From: Oasisia sp. SBJ-2009
Taxonomy: Eukaryota > Annelida > Polychaeta > Sabellida > Siboglinidae
NCBI GenBank assembly: GCA_964017155.1
Contig: OZ024862.1
Span: 27,488,658-27,552,657 of the forward strand
Direction: 5' to 3'
DNA length: 64,000 nt
Shown here: piece by piece, positions 10,593 through 22,735 of the stretch
Layout: every line of letters starts with the position of its first letter
Numbering within the stretch: the first letter of the stretch is position 1
Notes under the pieces: generated by a model
The model's database searches: none
Told to the model about the DNA's origin: nothing
The model's input: only the letters and a program-made list of their open reading frames with translations
Program-made: the position numbers and the translations under genes

Positions 10593-11297
10593 ATAGTTTA
10601 CATTTGATAGGTAGTTATTTAAACTATGTTGCATTTTTTACTTAAAGTATACATTTTTATTTTTATTATTTATTGATTTAATATTATAAAAGATTATTTA
10701 TTATTATCAATAACATTATATATTTATCTACTTATTTATCAAATTAATTTTTACTTGTTTACATTATATCAATATGTGTGTATTATGTTGAATATTTATG
10801 TTATATTAACTTCCATTGTACAATGTCTTGTAATGCACAGCACCATAGAATATTACTGTATAAATATGGTGCTATAAAAATTATACCTCAGTCAACGTTT
10901 ACATTTATAATTATAATATGTCGCAATGCCCAAAACTCAGAAGGTAATTTTCCTGCCTACCAGCTTCTGATGATTGGGCTACGTACATTACACGCAGGCC
11001 CAAGTAACTACTTGAATATACAATGTCGCTCAGCCGCATAATCTATATGATTCAGCAAAAAAACCTTAGACAACCAAACATTTCCAGGTTCCCAAAATGG
11101 CAACTCGACTATCACGTTAAAACTGTCGAACGAGTATTGCGATTCTCTGCAGCAGCTTGTTTTGTCTTTCGCATGGCGCACGGGCAACCACACTGCAGTC
11201 GCGGGTGGGGAAACCGCGACCGGCGTAGTCTGTTATTACTAGGAGAAAACAGACGCGTACAACTGCATCAACACATGGCGTAGGAAGTGGAAGTGTA
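10593..11297. other. AT-rich intergenic/intronic sequence, nothing recognised
   Basis: Poly-A/T-rich up to about 10780 (probably the 3' UTR of the preceding LINE), then mixed-composition sequence. No splice-supported open frame or repeat family was recognised. Confidence 0.4.
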
Positions 11298-11299
11298 GT

Positions 11300-11478
11300 G
11301 AAGTGAAGCGAAGCGAAGCGAAGCGAAGCGAAGCGAAGGGAAGCGAAGCGAAGCGAAGCGAAGCGAAGCGAAGCGAAGCGAAGCGAAGGGAAGGGAAGGG
11401 AAGGGAAGGGAAGGGAAGGGAAGGGAAGGGAAGCGAAGCGAAGCGAAGCGAAGCGAAGCGAAGCGAAGCGAAGTGAAG
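11300..11478. repeat. (GAAGC)n/(GAAGG)n pentanucleotide microsatellite
   Basis: About 36 pentamers: GAAGC blocks flank a central GAAGG block (about 11384-11430), so the two variants have spread as blocks. Confidence 0.95.
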
Positions 11479-11511
11479 CTACCACCCCTGTTTTATGACG
11501 ATGTGACTGGA

Positions 11512-11587
11512 CAAATAGAGTCGAATAGATAGGTAGGTCTCTCTCTCTCTCTCTCTTTAGACCTACCTATCTATTCGACTCTATTTG
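11512..11587. repeat. Perfect 29-bp inverted repeat with an 18-nt CT-rich loop
   Basis: The left arm 11512-11540 (CAAATAGAGTCGAATAGATA...) is the exact reverse complement of 11559-11587. The loop is (CT)n ending TTT. No mismatch is present in 29 pairs, and the next pair on the outside does not match. The transcript would fold into a stable hairpin on either strand. Confidence 0.95.
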
Positions 11588-11736
11588 AATATACAGCGCC
11601 AGAGCGACAGAACAAGGTGTATACGTATAATATTACAAAATGAATAGAACATAATGAGTGTTTATTCAACATAACCTGGAACCTATAACTGCCAAATACA
11701 AATAGGGCCCAATCGAATAAAATAGAAATAGTTGTT

Positions 11737-12016
<280 letters not shown>

Positions 12017-12704
12017 CTAAGAAATTAAGATAACATTGCTACTGGTGTAACGTAATTGCCAAACCTGCAAGTCTTCTCGGCTGCTGTCCGTTAGGTAGTC
12101 AGTCGTTCCCTTCAATCGACTCATCGCCACCCGCACCTGTTTAATGTTATCGTCATCTGGTGTTGCCTTCGACATCATGAAACGCCTTTTCCGTTAGTCT
12201 TTCGATATGGCTGCAATCAAGACGGGGCAGTGAGAGACAAGAGTGGAATTAAAAACACATCGGAGAGAGAAAGTAATTTTGAGACGAGCAATATCTTCTG
12301 TCTTTGCTGATCTAAGAATCGGAACGTGTGTGACACCCGGAAAATAATAACAATGCTAATATATTTTATTTGATATAGCGCTAATTTTTCATTTCAAATC
12401 GTTACGACACATACAAAACGAATAACAAAATATTTAATTGCTATATAAATGTAAATTGTCTACACAATAGTATGCAAGCTACTTTAAATTTTAAAAACAT
12501 TAAACGTATATATGTGTCTTGTGTAATGAACATATGGAATGATAATCACATATTAATTTAATATAAGTAAATAAAAAATGCATATGTGTTTGAAATGTTT
12601 CAAAATAATAACATTATATAATATAAATAAATATAGCGTACTTAAATTAATATGTTAAAATAGTTACATTAATTAATGCCCACTAAGAAGCAGTAGATAC
12701 GTAG

Positions 12705-12756
<52 letters not shown>

Positions 12757-13789
12757 TGACAAATCGTACTGCATGTCTGCAAATGTGGCTGTAATTGATT
12801 CCACAACTTAGGGCCTTTAACATTAATACACGCCACTTTATATGTCATTCTACCATATTTTATTTTGTAATTAGTGTTTATATTGCGTATATTATGATTT
12901 TGATATCACATTCTCTCTCAAAGTAACTTAAGGTATGGTCTGGAAGCCAATTGTTGTTAACCTTAAACATAAACACCATGTTGTTTAAACCAATCATATC
13001 ATACACACGCGGAGTATTGAAATAACTAAACATAGGTCTTGTGAATTAAACGTACCAATTTTCAAACGTGTTAGCGCATGTCGCTGTCTTTTTTCCTACA
13101 AGCAGGATTGTGGAAGCACTCCCTAAGATTTAATTGACATATGTGTCATTATCAAAGGCGTGGTTTTACCTGGACAATTTCGTTATCTCCAGTGCTGCGA
13201 CGTGGCCCCGGATAAGTTGCTTAGAGTATAAAGTAGACGCCGACACAATAGACGTATGTTTATACCAATACGAATACTATTTGATTACTATCACTACTAG
13301 GGCATGTGGACATGAACCTCACTTTGTATCGATCGTTTCGTCTTTGTGAACATACAATGGGTATTGCTGCACATGCGCGAAGCAATTGTGGATCTTTGAG
13401 CGAGTGCGTTATGGTGTTTATGTTACGATGTCTCCAACATTTAATAAATATTACTCTCATCTGCGCAGCCCATACTAAAACGATAGCTTATTACATATTG
13501 ACGGGAAATTGGCGGATGTAGATGGTTGAAATTGGTAGTGTATAAACGTTGCAAAACAAGCGGAAATATTAATTGATAAGTATTATTTTTGTGTTAAGGT
13601 TATTCATATAGTTAAACTAGACATATATTGAGTAGTAGTTTTGGTTAAAGTTTATTACTTAACAGTATTTTTGAACAGATTAATATAGTAACGGAGGAAG
13701 GGTTTACTTTCCTATGTTTAGGGTGTTGGAAAGTGGATTTTCTGACAGCAGAGGTAGCTAGGCTAACGGATATTGTGAAGGAGATGGAG
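12017..13789. other. No gene recognised; includes an (AT)n tract
   Basis: AT-rich sequence with a perfect (TA)n tract at about 12707-12755. Short open frames near 13134-13520 have no recognisable domain and no matching splice sites. I see no supported feature in this stretch. Confidence 0.4.
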
Positions 13790-14745
13790 AAGGGGAGGTG
13801 ATTTCAAGGAAAACACATTGGGAAAGAACAACGGAAAACATGACATGCATGAAGACGACAGGGGAGAAAGTGACAGTAGAGAAGGAGGGGGACAAGGGGA
13901 CAGGAGATGAGAGAAGTATATGCGACAGGAGGAAAGATAAAGTGAAGAAAGGAAGTGAGAGTAGATCTGACCAAACGGAAGTCAATTACAAGGATGACGA
14001 CAGGAAGAAAAGAGGCATGAAAGAAAGGAACAACAGAGAAAGCATTAGGGGGAAAAGTCAGCAACCAGAGATATGCAAAACGGAGGAGCTATTCTGAAGC
14101 AGTGATCGAGGGGGCATTGAGAACAGAAAGTTTATGGGAGATTCCATTTTGCGAAAGACAGACAGGACATTAAGCAAAGGAGAAGACGTTGTTGTTTGTC
14201 TTCCGGGGGCTAGGATAGAGCATGTGACTGAACGGGTAGAGAACGTATTGGGGCATGGCCAGGGAGGATCTATATTAGTACATGTAGGGAAGAACAATGC
14301 AGACAGGGAGGGAACAACCAGGATAGTACAGCGATGCAGAGAGTTTGGTAGACACACTGAAGAAGACAAGAGTTGGACAGATTATTATCTCAAGGGGAAG
14401 GGGAGCAACATGTGTAAACTGCAAGAGGATGGCAATTAACGCACTAGTAGAACAGATGTGTCGTGGGGAGAGGCTGAGGCCTCAGCCAAGGACAGGACCT
14501 TGTGGCGGAAGATTGTTGTGGCCTTATGTCCCACTGGGGACGAAGAGGTTTAAGTAAGTAAGTAAGAGCAGATGTGTGAAGAGGAAGGAGTTGGATTTGT
14601 AGATTTGTGGGGATACTTTGTTCGGAAAGAAGACATGCATATGCGAGATGGCCTCCATCTAATCGGAAAGGGTGCAGCAGTGTTTTCAGGGAACCTGCTT
14701 CGCCCTATGGACAATGGAACAGGTTGCACTTATTTAAACTAGAAT
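13790..14745 (+). pseudogene. CR1 LINE ORF1 with SGNH-esterase-like domain (disrupted)
   Basis: A lysine/glutamate-rich, charged N-terminal part (about 13798-14094) is followed after a stop by an esterase-like segment: block I FMGDSILRKTDRTL, then VVVCLPGARIEHVTERV, ILVHVGKNNA and, far downstream, MRDGLHLIGKGAAVF, the C-terminal Asp-x-x-His block. CR1 ORF1 proteins carrying such an SGNH esterase are well known. The GDS serine and the DGLH aspartate/histidine are still present. The frame is broken by the stop near 14094 and by a 103-bp SINE-like insert (14462-14564). Without the insert the reading NALVEQM-C-EEEGVGFVDLWG is continuous. Confidence 0.8.
14462..14564 (+). mobile_element. Short SINE-like insert with 13-bp target-site duplication
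   Basis: The 103-bp insert ends in (TAAG)n and contains GTCCCACTGGGGACGAAGAG. It is bracketed by AGAACAGATGTGT (14449-14461) and AGAGCAGATGTGT (14565-14577), a 13-bp duplication with one mismatch. Excision of one copy restores the esterase frame. No clear A/B boxes are visible, so it may be a 3' tail of a LINE moved by LINE machinery. Confidence 0.75.
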
Positions 14746-14819
14746 CCAAATACTAGAGGCATAGATAAAGACAGCACAAAGAAATCAGCAAAGAACAGCC
14801 TGGAAAGCCCTACGGAATT

Positions 14820-16125
14820 TGATTATAAATGTGTTTGTTTAAATGCGAGGAGCATAGTAAACAAAAGAAATGAACTAAACATTGTGGTAGAAGATCTTGA
14901 CCCTCACATAATAGGTATAATTGAATCTTATAGGCCACCACCGATATATCAGATGCCGAATAGGAATGACAGGATATGTAATGTTTAGGAAAGATAGATT
15001 AGGAAGAAGGGGAGGCGGAGTTATTTTATATATTAAAGAATCCATCCAGGCTTATTAAATAAAATTGGAAAAAGAAGCAGAATGTGAAGAAGCTGTCTGG
15101 TGTAACATAGTTACAGGAAACTGAACACTAACTGTTGGGTTAGTTTATCGGAGTCCAAACATAAGCATAGAAGATAATGAAAAAGTACATAACGCTATAA
15201 AAGAAGTGAGTAAACGGGACTGTCTTATTGTGGGGGATTTTAGCCATGGGCATATACAGTGAACATCTCTACAGAGAACTGAGAGAGAGGATCATGAGTT
15301 TTTTTATTTAGTACAAGATAGTTTCCTTTCTCAACATGTGTTAGACTCAACCAGGTGCAAGAATGTGTTGGACATAGTTTTGAGCTCACAAAAGGAATTT
15401 GTTGATAATATCAAGATATGTGAGCCACTGGGGTGTAGTGATAACAACCAGATATATTTTATCATCAAAGTAAAGGGAGAACGGAATAGAAAAATAAGGT
15501 ACAGGAAATATTTTCACAAAGGAAGATATAAGGACATGAGGGAATAGTTAGCAACAATAGACTGGAATAACACTCTGAAGAATAAGACAGAAACAGAACG
15601 CTGGAATATCTTGGAGTGAAATTGACTACTTCGTCGACAGATTTGTCCCCTTGAACAAAACAATGGAATCGGCCAAAGAAGAAACACTTATCGAAGGAAG
15701 CCATTAGAAAAATCAAGTACAAGCAAATGATGTGGAAGACATATAGACATACTGGATGTGAAGAAGACTTAATCAAGCTACAGCTGAAATTGTAAATTCA
15801 AAGAGAAGCTACGAGCATAAATTTGCTTTCAATATAAAACAAGACAACAAGAGTTTTTATGCGTATGTTCGAAGTAAGCAGAACGTTCAGGATAAGGTCG
15901 GTCCTCTAGAAGGTATTTATGGAAACATAATAACAGAAGGATTCTTAATGACAGAACACCTAAATGAGTACTTTAGTTTGGTGTTTACCAGGGAAGATAT
16001 TAGTATATTACCAGTACTACAGACTAAGTTCGAAGGGGGAGAGTCTGATTATTTAGGACAACTAATTGTAACCCCAAAAATGGTAGCTATAAAAATAAGA
16101 GATATGAAGGATAATAATGTTGACG
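14820..16125 (+). pseudogene. CR1 LINE ORF2, endonuclease and linker region (disrupted)
   Basis: This stretch opens with the endonuclease block CVCLNARSIVNKRNEL...HIIGIIES (about 14830-14930). Then come LVYRSPNISIED and LIVGDFSHGHIQ, another endonuclease block (VGDFN in active copies), and LDSTRCKNVLDIVLSS. The linker follows, with EHLNEYFSLVFTRED, LGQLIVTPKMVA and KIRDMKDNN at 15948-16125. Several stops (for example about 14985, 15055, 15125, 15547) kill it. At about 16125, where CR1 would continue KSPGVDGIPPKLL, the sequence jumps to another LINE family. Confidence 0.8.
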
Positions 16126-17721
16126 GTCAACACGTAGATGATTTAATATTGACCTACAACACTTTTCTTTCTGACTGCCTAGACAAGCACGCTCCTTGGC
16201 GCAACGTGCGTATAAAGAGCAATTCGCCGCATCCGTGGTATGACACTGAGGTCGATGAAGCAAGAAGGAAGAGGCGAGTGTGTGAGAATGTGTGGAGAAG
16301 AACACAGCTTGAAATACATCGCCAAATATACATCAAAGCTGGCGACGACTGCACTACAATGTTTGCTAGGAAGAAAACCCAACACTATCGAGAACAATTA
16401 CAGAACGCTAATATCAAGGACATGTTTAGCATTCTTAGATCATTTGACGTCCAACGATTGCAACTTCCCGCATTTTGCTTAATGGTGGATGGTTGTGATA
16501 CATTCTCGCGTTTCATCCCAGAAAAGATCGACAAATTACTGGTTAATTTGCATCGCACTACTGCCGTTGACTCGGAACCACTGCATCCATCGAAGTACAA
16601 CCGCCGACATTTTTAATATTCTTGGCAATACCGGTGAAACATGCATATTCGATCCACTACCTACTACACAACTACGTGACAACGTGGAAAGTATGATACC
16701 TATCATGACATATGTTACTAACGCTTCGCTCGAAAACGCAGTAATGCCTGCACTGCTTTAGCAGGCAATTGTCCGGCCATTGCTCAAGAAGCAATCACTC
16801 AACAAGGACATACTCCTTAACTACCGCCCAATTTGCAATCTAAGCCACTCAGCGAATGCAAGATTGTTTCCAATCAGCCTACAGGAAGAACCATTCAACA
16901 GAAATAGCATTGTTGTGCTAAATGCCATGAAAGGCGCTATGGACAATAGACACGGCACGGCACTTGTTCTGATTGACTTCAGTGCGGCCTTTGACACTGT
17001 CAACCACAACATAATGATCCGGCGGCTTCAGTTACGTTACGGCTTTGTTGGCAAGGCGCTTGTCTGGCTGCAATCCTATCTGGAGGGACGGACCCAGCGA
17101 GTTATCGTTCGTGATACGTCATCAAATACAACACGTGTGACATCCGGTGTCTCGCAAGGTTCAGTGCTGGGTCCATTGCTATTTTTGCTGTACGTACAGC
17201 CCATTGGGGACATCATTACAGCGCATGGACTTTGTTTCCATCATTACGCTGATGACCTGCAGTTGTACTTTCATTTTGATCTAACAGCGACAGCATTATC
17301 AGCTACTCCACGACACATGGAATACTGTTTAAATGTTGTCAATATGTGGATGGCATCTAACTGCATGTGTATGAATAACAACAAAACCGAATATCCGCCG
17401 GTAATACCGAAGACTGCCGCCGCCACTGCGCTTGTTGACGGTAGTGTTATACGTGTAGGGGATGCCACGATTACTGCCTCAAGATTTGTTCGTAACCTTG
17501 GTGTTGTCATTGATCGCCACCTTGATTTTAAGAAACAAGTTTCGATCATTGTCAGTGTGTGTTCATTCCACCTCCGCCATGTCAATACGACGAGTCGTTA
17601 CCTCCCAATGGCGACTAAGGAACGTGGGGTCAACGCCATTATAACATTACGACTTGATTTAGTCTCGCTTAACCGACTGTCGGTCGGCTGCGGAACTACG
17701 CCGAGAAGACAGTCTGGTTAG
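16126..17721 (+). pseudogene. LINE (L2/Rex-like) polyprotein fragment with reverse transcriptase
   Basis: It starts mid-linker (TFLSDCLDKHAPWRN, then HPWYDTEVDEARRKRR), passes NYRPICNLS and enters the RT: VLIDFSAAFDTVNH (first catalytic Asp), SGVSQGSVLGPLLFLLYV and HHYADDLQLY with YADD at 17245-17256. Then come NNNKTEY, RNLGVVIDRHLDFKKQV and a truncated C-terminus ending at TAG 17719-17721. The fingers region (about 16850-16910) is frameshifted and two stops lie upstream. Related pieces are at 42968-43560, 63270-64000 and, as 3' ends, in the tandem units. Confidence 0.85.
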
Positions 17722-18270
17722 TTACTCGGCTGTTGTTTGTTTATCCGCGTGATCTACACAATGCTGCCACATCATGTAATTAATGATGTGGCAGCATTGT
17801 GTCGTAATTAATTATATATTGGCAAGGATATATGCCGTAATTAATTATACACTGCCGTAATTAATTATATATTTATAAACAACTGTAAATTTGTATTTTT
17901 ATTTATTTTGTGTTAATATAAGTCTAATTATGAATAATTTTTATAATACCGCATTATTTGATAAAAATGTATATTTATTTAATGTGTATGCTATCCGTGT
18001 GGTGCTAGACAATGCTGCCACCTCACGGATACTAGTTAATCCTGCCGTAATTCTTATTTTATAAATAACTGTAGATTTAAATTGTTTCTTAATTTTGTGA
18101 TAATATAAGTTCAATGTTGAATACTTTTCATATGATATCATTATCTTGTAAAAGTATACCGTTATTTAAATTTTTATTTCATCGTTGGACTGAGAGCCAA
18201 TCAGCGTCTCAACCCTAATCTGGGTCTGTTGGAAATGCAGACCCATTGTTTCTCCAGGCGGGTGTGAGGC
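17722..18270. other. LINE-associated 3' sequence with a repeated GCTGCCACCTCACGG motif
   Basis: This AT-rich stretch is collinear with 43015-43530, which follows the same truncated LINE end there. The motif GCTGCCACCTCACGGA and neighbouring ATACT/TGCCGTAAT recur at about 18015, 43077, 43257 and 43541. It has no coding content. It probably belongs to the repeat unit carrying the LINE fragment. Confidence 0.6.
17756..17802. repeat. Perfect 20-bp inverted repeat with 7-nt loop
   Basis: ACACAATGCTGCCACATCAT (17756-17775) and its exact reverse complement (17783-17802) flank GTAATTA. The paralogous site near 43070 has only the left arm followed by CTCACGG, so the palindrome arose here. Confidence 0.9.
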
Positions 18271-19320
18271 GACCGACCGACCGACCGACCGACCGACCGA
18301 CCGACCGACCGACCGACCGACCGACCGACCGACCGACCGACCGACCGACCGACCGACCGACCGACCGACCGACCGACCGACCGACCGACCGACCGACCGA
18401 CCGACCGACCGACCGACCGACCGACCGACCGACCGACCGACCGACCGACCGACCGACCGACCGACCGACCGACCGACCGACCGACCGACCGACCGACCGA
18501 CCGACCGACCGACCGACCGACCGAACGAACGAACGAACGAACGAACGAACGAACGAACGAACGAACGAACGAACGAACGAACGAACGAACGAACGAACGA
18601 ACGAACGAACGAACGAACGAACGAACGAACGAACGAACGAACGAACGAACGAACGAACGAACGAACGAACGAACGAACGAACGAACGAACGAACGAACGA
18701 ACGAACGAACGAACGAACGAACGAACGAACGAACGAACGAACGAACGAACGAACGAACGAACGAACGAACGAACGAACGAACGAACGAACGAACGAACGA
18801 ACGAACGAACGAACGAACGAACGAACGAACGAACGAACGAACGAACGAACGAACGAACGAACGAACGAACCACCGAACGAACCACCGAACGAACCACCGA
18901 ACGAACCACCGAACGAACCACCGAACGAACCACCGAACGAACCACCGAACCGCCGAACCGCCGAACCGCCGAACCGCCGAACGACCGAACGACCGAACGA
19001 CCGAACGACCGAACGACCGAACGACCGAACGACCGAACGACCGAACGACCGAACGACCGAACGACCGACCGACCGACCGAACGACCGAACGACCGACCGA
19101 CCGACCGACCGACCGACCGACCGACCGACCGACCGACCGACCGACCGACCGACCGACCGACCGACCGACCGACCGACCGACCGACCGACCGACCGACCGA
19201 CCGACCGACCGACCGACCGACCGACCGACCGACCGACCGACCGACCGACCGACCGACCGACCGACCGACCGACCGACCGACCGTCCGACCGACCGACCGA
19301 CCGACCGACCGACCGACCGA
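18271..19320. repeat. (GACC)n/(GAAC)n tetranucleotide array, about 1.05 kb
   Basis: Blocks in order: (GACC)n to about 18522, (GAAC)n to about 18868, an eight-base GAACCACC block, CCGAACCG, GACCGAAC and again (GACC)n to 19320. No stop codon can occur in GACC/GAAC repeats in any frame, which explains the long open frames (PTDR, NERT, RSVG, FVRS repeats). They are not genes. The array directly precedes the first 8-kb tandem unit. Confidence 0.97.
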
Positions 19321-19561
19321 TATCGATCGATCGACCAATCAGTATATCGATAGAATGCGAAGTGCCAGGAATGTTATATTCCGTTCTGTATCGCGTTCGT
19401 ACGAGGAACATTTAGACACACGAGTAGTAAACTCAAGCAGTAGAGACGTCGCTTCAAGAACATGGGCTAGAAAGGCACCAAAATATAGACACGGTTTTGA
19501 CAAATACGTTACTCTTTCTGTATTTGTGTTTTATCAACTAATCTTGCTTAGGTTATCTTGA

Positions 19562-20585
19562 ACTACATTTGTCGAAATTAATTGTAACTTATTTGTAGTA
19601 TGAGTGTTGCAGAGTCACTGACAATATTTAGCTGTCAGATATGTCACTACAATTACATAAAGGTTATCCGGAATACAAGTGTTTTATAATAAAACAATTC
19701 TGTATTTTTGATCAAATGTACAGACATAGTAACCAGCAAGTGTCGTAATCTATCACATGAACATATATACTCCGGCCGGAGTCCTGGCACTGGTTGTAAA
19801 CCACACGGTTGTAATGTCTCCGATATTACACAACCATTAAAGTTATACTTTGTTGCGTGCCGATCGAGACTGAGAATTCTCTCGAACCAACCGATAAGCC
19901 GAACTGCGAGAGGCGAAAACGCAACCACGCATCTACACACACGCACGCATACATACACTCACACAAATACTTAGAGAAAAGTGAAAAAAAGATCGAGCTC
20001 ATATCACTAAATAGAGTCGTGCCTGCCACATGTTTTAATAAAATAAAATGAAGAAACGTAAATACACAGCTGTGTACCTATGCTTTGGAGATTTCTGTGG
20101 ATCTGGCCTCACTGAAAGATTGAAAAAATTATAAAGCACATTAAAGTAGTTGAGGGAAAGTAATTGAGCGAGTAACATATTTTATTTATACAAACTGTAC
20201 ACATCGTAACGTCGAGAGGTAGGAAAACGTAACACATCATTCCAACTTTGCATATTAGCGTTTAATTAATGTGATGCCATTTCTGACGCACAATCAAAGG
20301 AAATATAATGATACCACTCTGAACATTAGTGAGTACATATTATACAGGATTTTTAATAGAGGAGGACATTAGTATAACAGGCTGTCAGCGCGCGCGAGCG
20401 ACAGAGAGAAGAGAGAGGGGGAGAGATAAATACATAGAACGAGCAAGAGAGAGAGAGAGAGAGGGGAGAGACGGGGAAGGACGAAAAATAGAGAGGGCGT
20501 GTCTGTCTATGTGAAAGAGAGTGGGGGAGAGGCTGTGGCAGACAGACAATTAAAATGCGCGCGCCTATTCCCTCCCTCCCTACCT
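19562..20585. other. Unclassified part of the tandem unit, nothing coding
   Basis: About 1 kb present in all three units, and partly in reverse complement near 62700-63258, so it is a repeat in its own right. It contains GA-rich and GCGCGCG stretches near 20390-20470 but no recognisable domain or RNA gene. Confidence 0.5.
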
Positions 20586-20874
<289 letters not shown>

Positions 20875-21189
20875 AGTGAAGAAGACGTACCTTGTCAGTG
20901 TTGTAGGATAGTTTGGCGACGTTTAGGGTGACGACCGACGAGTCTCCAGGTCTGAGTCGATAGCGAACACACCCGGTCGGCACGGACAACTCTGACCGAC
21001 TGTAGCTGCTCACGTGTTCATAAACACCGCAACCTACACAAATGTATTCGCATGTAGAATATAGCATTATTACTGTAAGTCGAGGTTCTCTCAGTTCACA
21101 GTTCAGAGCGTCGCTGGTAATATTTACAACTGCATAAATACAGGCCGCTAGGACCACGCCAATGTTTACCTAGTGCCAACTTACAAACA

Positions 21190-21672
21190 GCAATTGAAGT
21201 GTGTTAAGCCAACCGTGAAAACCTTGAAATTGCGTTCTGCGAACAATAATTTATTAACGGTTGTGCGGACACACTTGAAGCCGGTGATAATTCATTTGTG
21301 GTCGCAGCAGCGACCTTATGGAACCCTCTGCATAACAACATTAAGACGTCAGCCTATTTAGACACCTTCAAGGCACGACTAAAGCGCATTTCTTTCTAAC
21401 TGTTCTCCCGGCTTAGTTTAATGTTTATGTACTTTTATCGATATTTTATTTAGCCTATTTCTATATTTATTACACGTATATACATTTATTCAGCTTCAAT
21501 AATTCATGTTATTATATTTAATTTTTTATTGTTTATATGTTACTAGTATATTTACGTGTTTTTTATTCTGGTGTGTGTTTGTATTTTAGGATTTTAATGT
21601 ATGTAAAGCGCCACGTACAATTTGAAATTGGATGTGGCGCTATATTAAATAAAATGTATTATTACTATTACT
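21190..21672 (+). mobile_element. LINE 3' end with stem-loop and (TTA)n tail, unit 1
   Basis: Read in shifting frames it gives DNSFVVAAATLWN, PLPNNIKTSAYLDTF and KARLKAHFF, the C-terminus of an L2/Rex-like polyprotein related to 63270-63678 (minus). The 3' UTR ends with AAGCGCCACGT...GGATGTGGCGCTATATT, an inverted GCGCCAC/GTGGCGC pair, then (TTA)n. Such a 3' hairpin plus simple tail fits LINE priming signals. Confidence 0.75.
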
Positions 21673-21679
21673 ATTATTA

Positions 21680-21903
21680 TTAGTATTAGTGTTAGTGTTA
21701 GTGTTAGTGTTAGTGTTAGTGTTAGTGTTAGTGTTAGTGTTTGTATTAGTATTAGTATTAGTATTAGTATTAGTATTAGTATTAGTATTAGTATTAGTAT
21801 TAGTATTAGTATTAGTATTAGTATTAGTATTAGTATTAGTATTAGTATTAGTATTAGTATTAGTATTAGTATTAGTATTAGTATTAGTATTAGTATTAGT
21901 ATA
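21680..21903. repeat. (TTAGTG)n then (TTAGTA)n array
   Basis: Hexamers directly follow the (TTA)n tail of the LINE and so probably grew from it: about 10 TTAGTG units, a TTTGTA interruption and about 27 TTAGTA units. Confidence 0.95.
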
Positions 21904-21907
21904 ATTA

Positions 21908-22056
21908 GTGGATGGGATTCCTCCCAAATTACTATTGGAAACTATAAAACAAATCAGCATACCGCTTGCGACAGTGTTCAATTTGTCATTAGACGAGGGA
22001 ATAGTTCAGTTAGAATGGAAAGAAGCAAACATTATACCATTATTTAAAAAAGGTTC
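21908..22056 (+). mobile_element. CR1 reverse-transcriptase N-terminal block, unit 1
   Basis: Reads DGIPPKLLLETIKQISIPLA, then FNLSLDEGIVQLEWKEANII and PLFKKGSR, the block before NYRPVSLTS in CR1 RT. After KKGSR the sequence leaves CR1 (insert 22057-22735). Confidence 0.8.
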
Positions 22057-22735
22057 GAGAATCGGATTCGGAATAGGAATCGGAAGTGTTTATTGACCCA
22101 ATAAAAATATACATAAAGCAATGTTCATAGAAATTACCTACAGTTAAATTATAAAATAATATTACATTAGTCGGAAAATGTTGTCGGAAAATAGCTCAGA
22201 TGAGCTAATGTTACCAAATTATCATGTAACCGACGTTAAATAAAGTTTCTTGTATCTTGTAACTTGTATTAGTACCACTTTGCAGCAAACGGCCAAGTAA
22301 TTGCGTAAGAAATATCAGAAATGTAATTATAAGTGATTATGAATTGTTACTGTAGGTAAAATAACCAGGGGTCGAGGAGACTGTTACTAAAACCATTTTG
22401 GTCGCTCTCGTGGCAGCCATCCCATTAATTACATCACAATTAAATATAGTTGGCTATATGAACTACTTCCAAATAAACACATGTGCATAATACAGCAAAA
22501 CTCGAATGTCATTACTGGTAACAAATGTCACAAATCTCAATAAACAAACAACACAATTAGTACATTAAGTTCACTTGGAAATTAGCAAATGATTACAATC
22601 TCATAGTTATATAACACTACTTAGTATATGTACATTTACGGAGGTATACAAAATGAAACACTGTAAATTAGTACATTGATTGTTATGAATGTCCATATAT
22701 ATAACAGTTTAGTCAAAAAAGCAGTGTTTTGTAAT
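22057..22735. mobile_element. Unclassified about 680-bp insert within CR1, unit 1
   Basis: The insert starts AATCGGATTCGGAATAGG, has TGTTTATTGACCCAATAAAA near its start and separates CR1 codons ...FKKGSR from ...VDFLVKNKFINPSQSGF. The same insert, at the same place, occurs in unit 2 and in the older inverted copy at about 60735-61330, so it predates the duplications. No terminal repeats were recognised. Confidence 0.55.

Noticed and set aside
18166..19415. Open frames of nearly 400 codons on both strands (PTDR, NERT, RSVG, FVRS repeats)
   Set aside because: GACC/GAAC tetranucleotide repeats cannot form stop codons in any frame; there is no domain, splice support or codon bias. The same holds for 27010-27770 and 34713-35639.
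21680..21903. Interstitial telomere repeat
   Set aside because: Hexamers are TTAGTG and TTAGTA, not TTAGGG, and they extend directly from a LINE (TTA)n tail.
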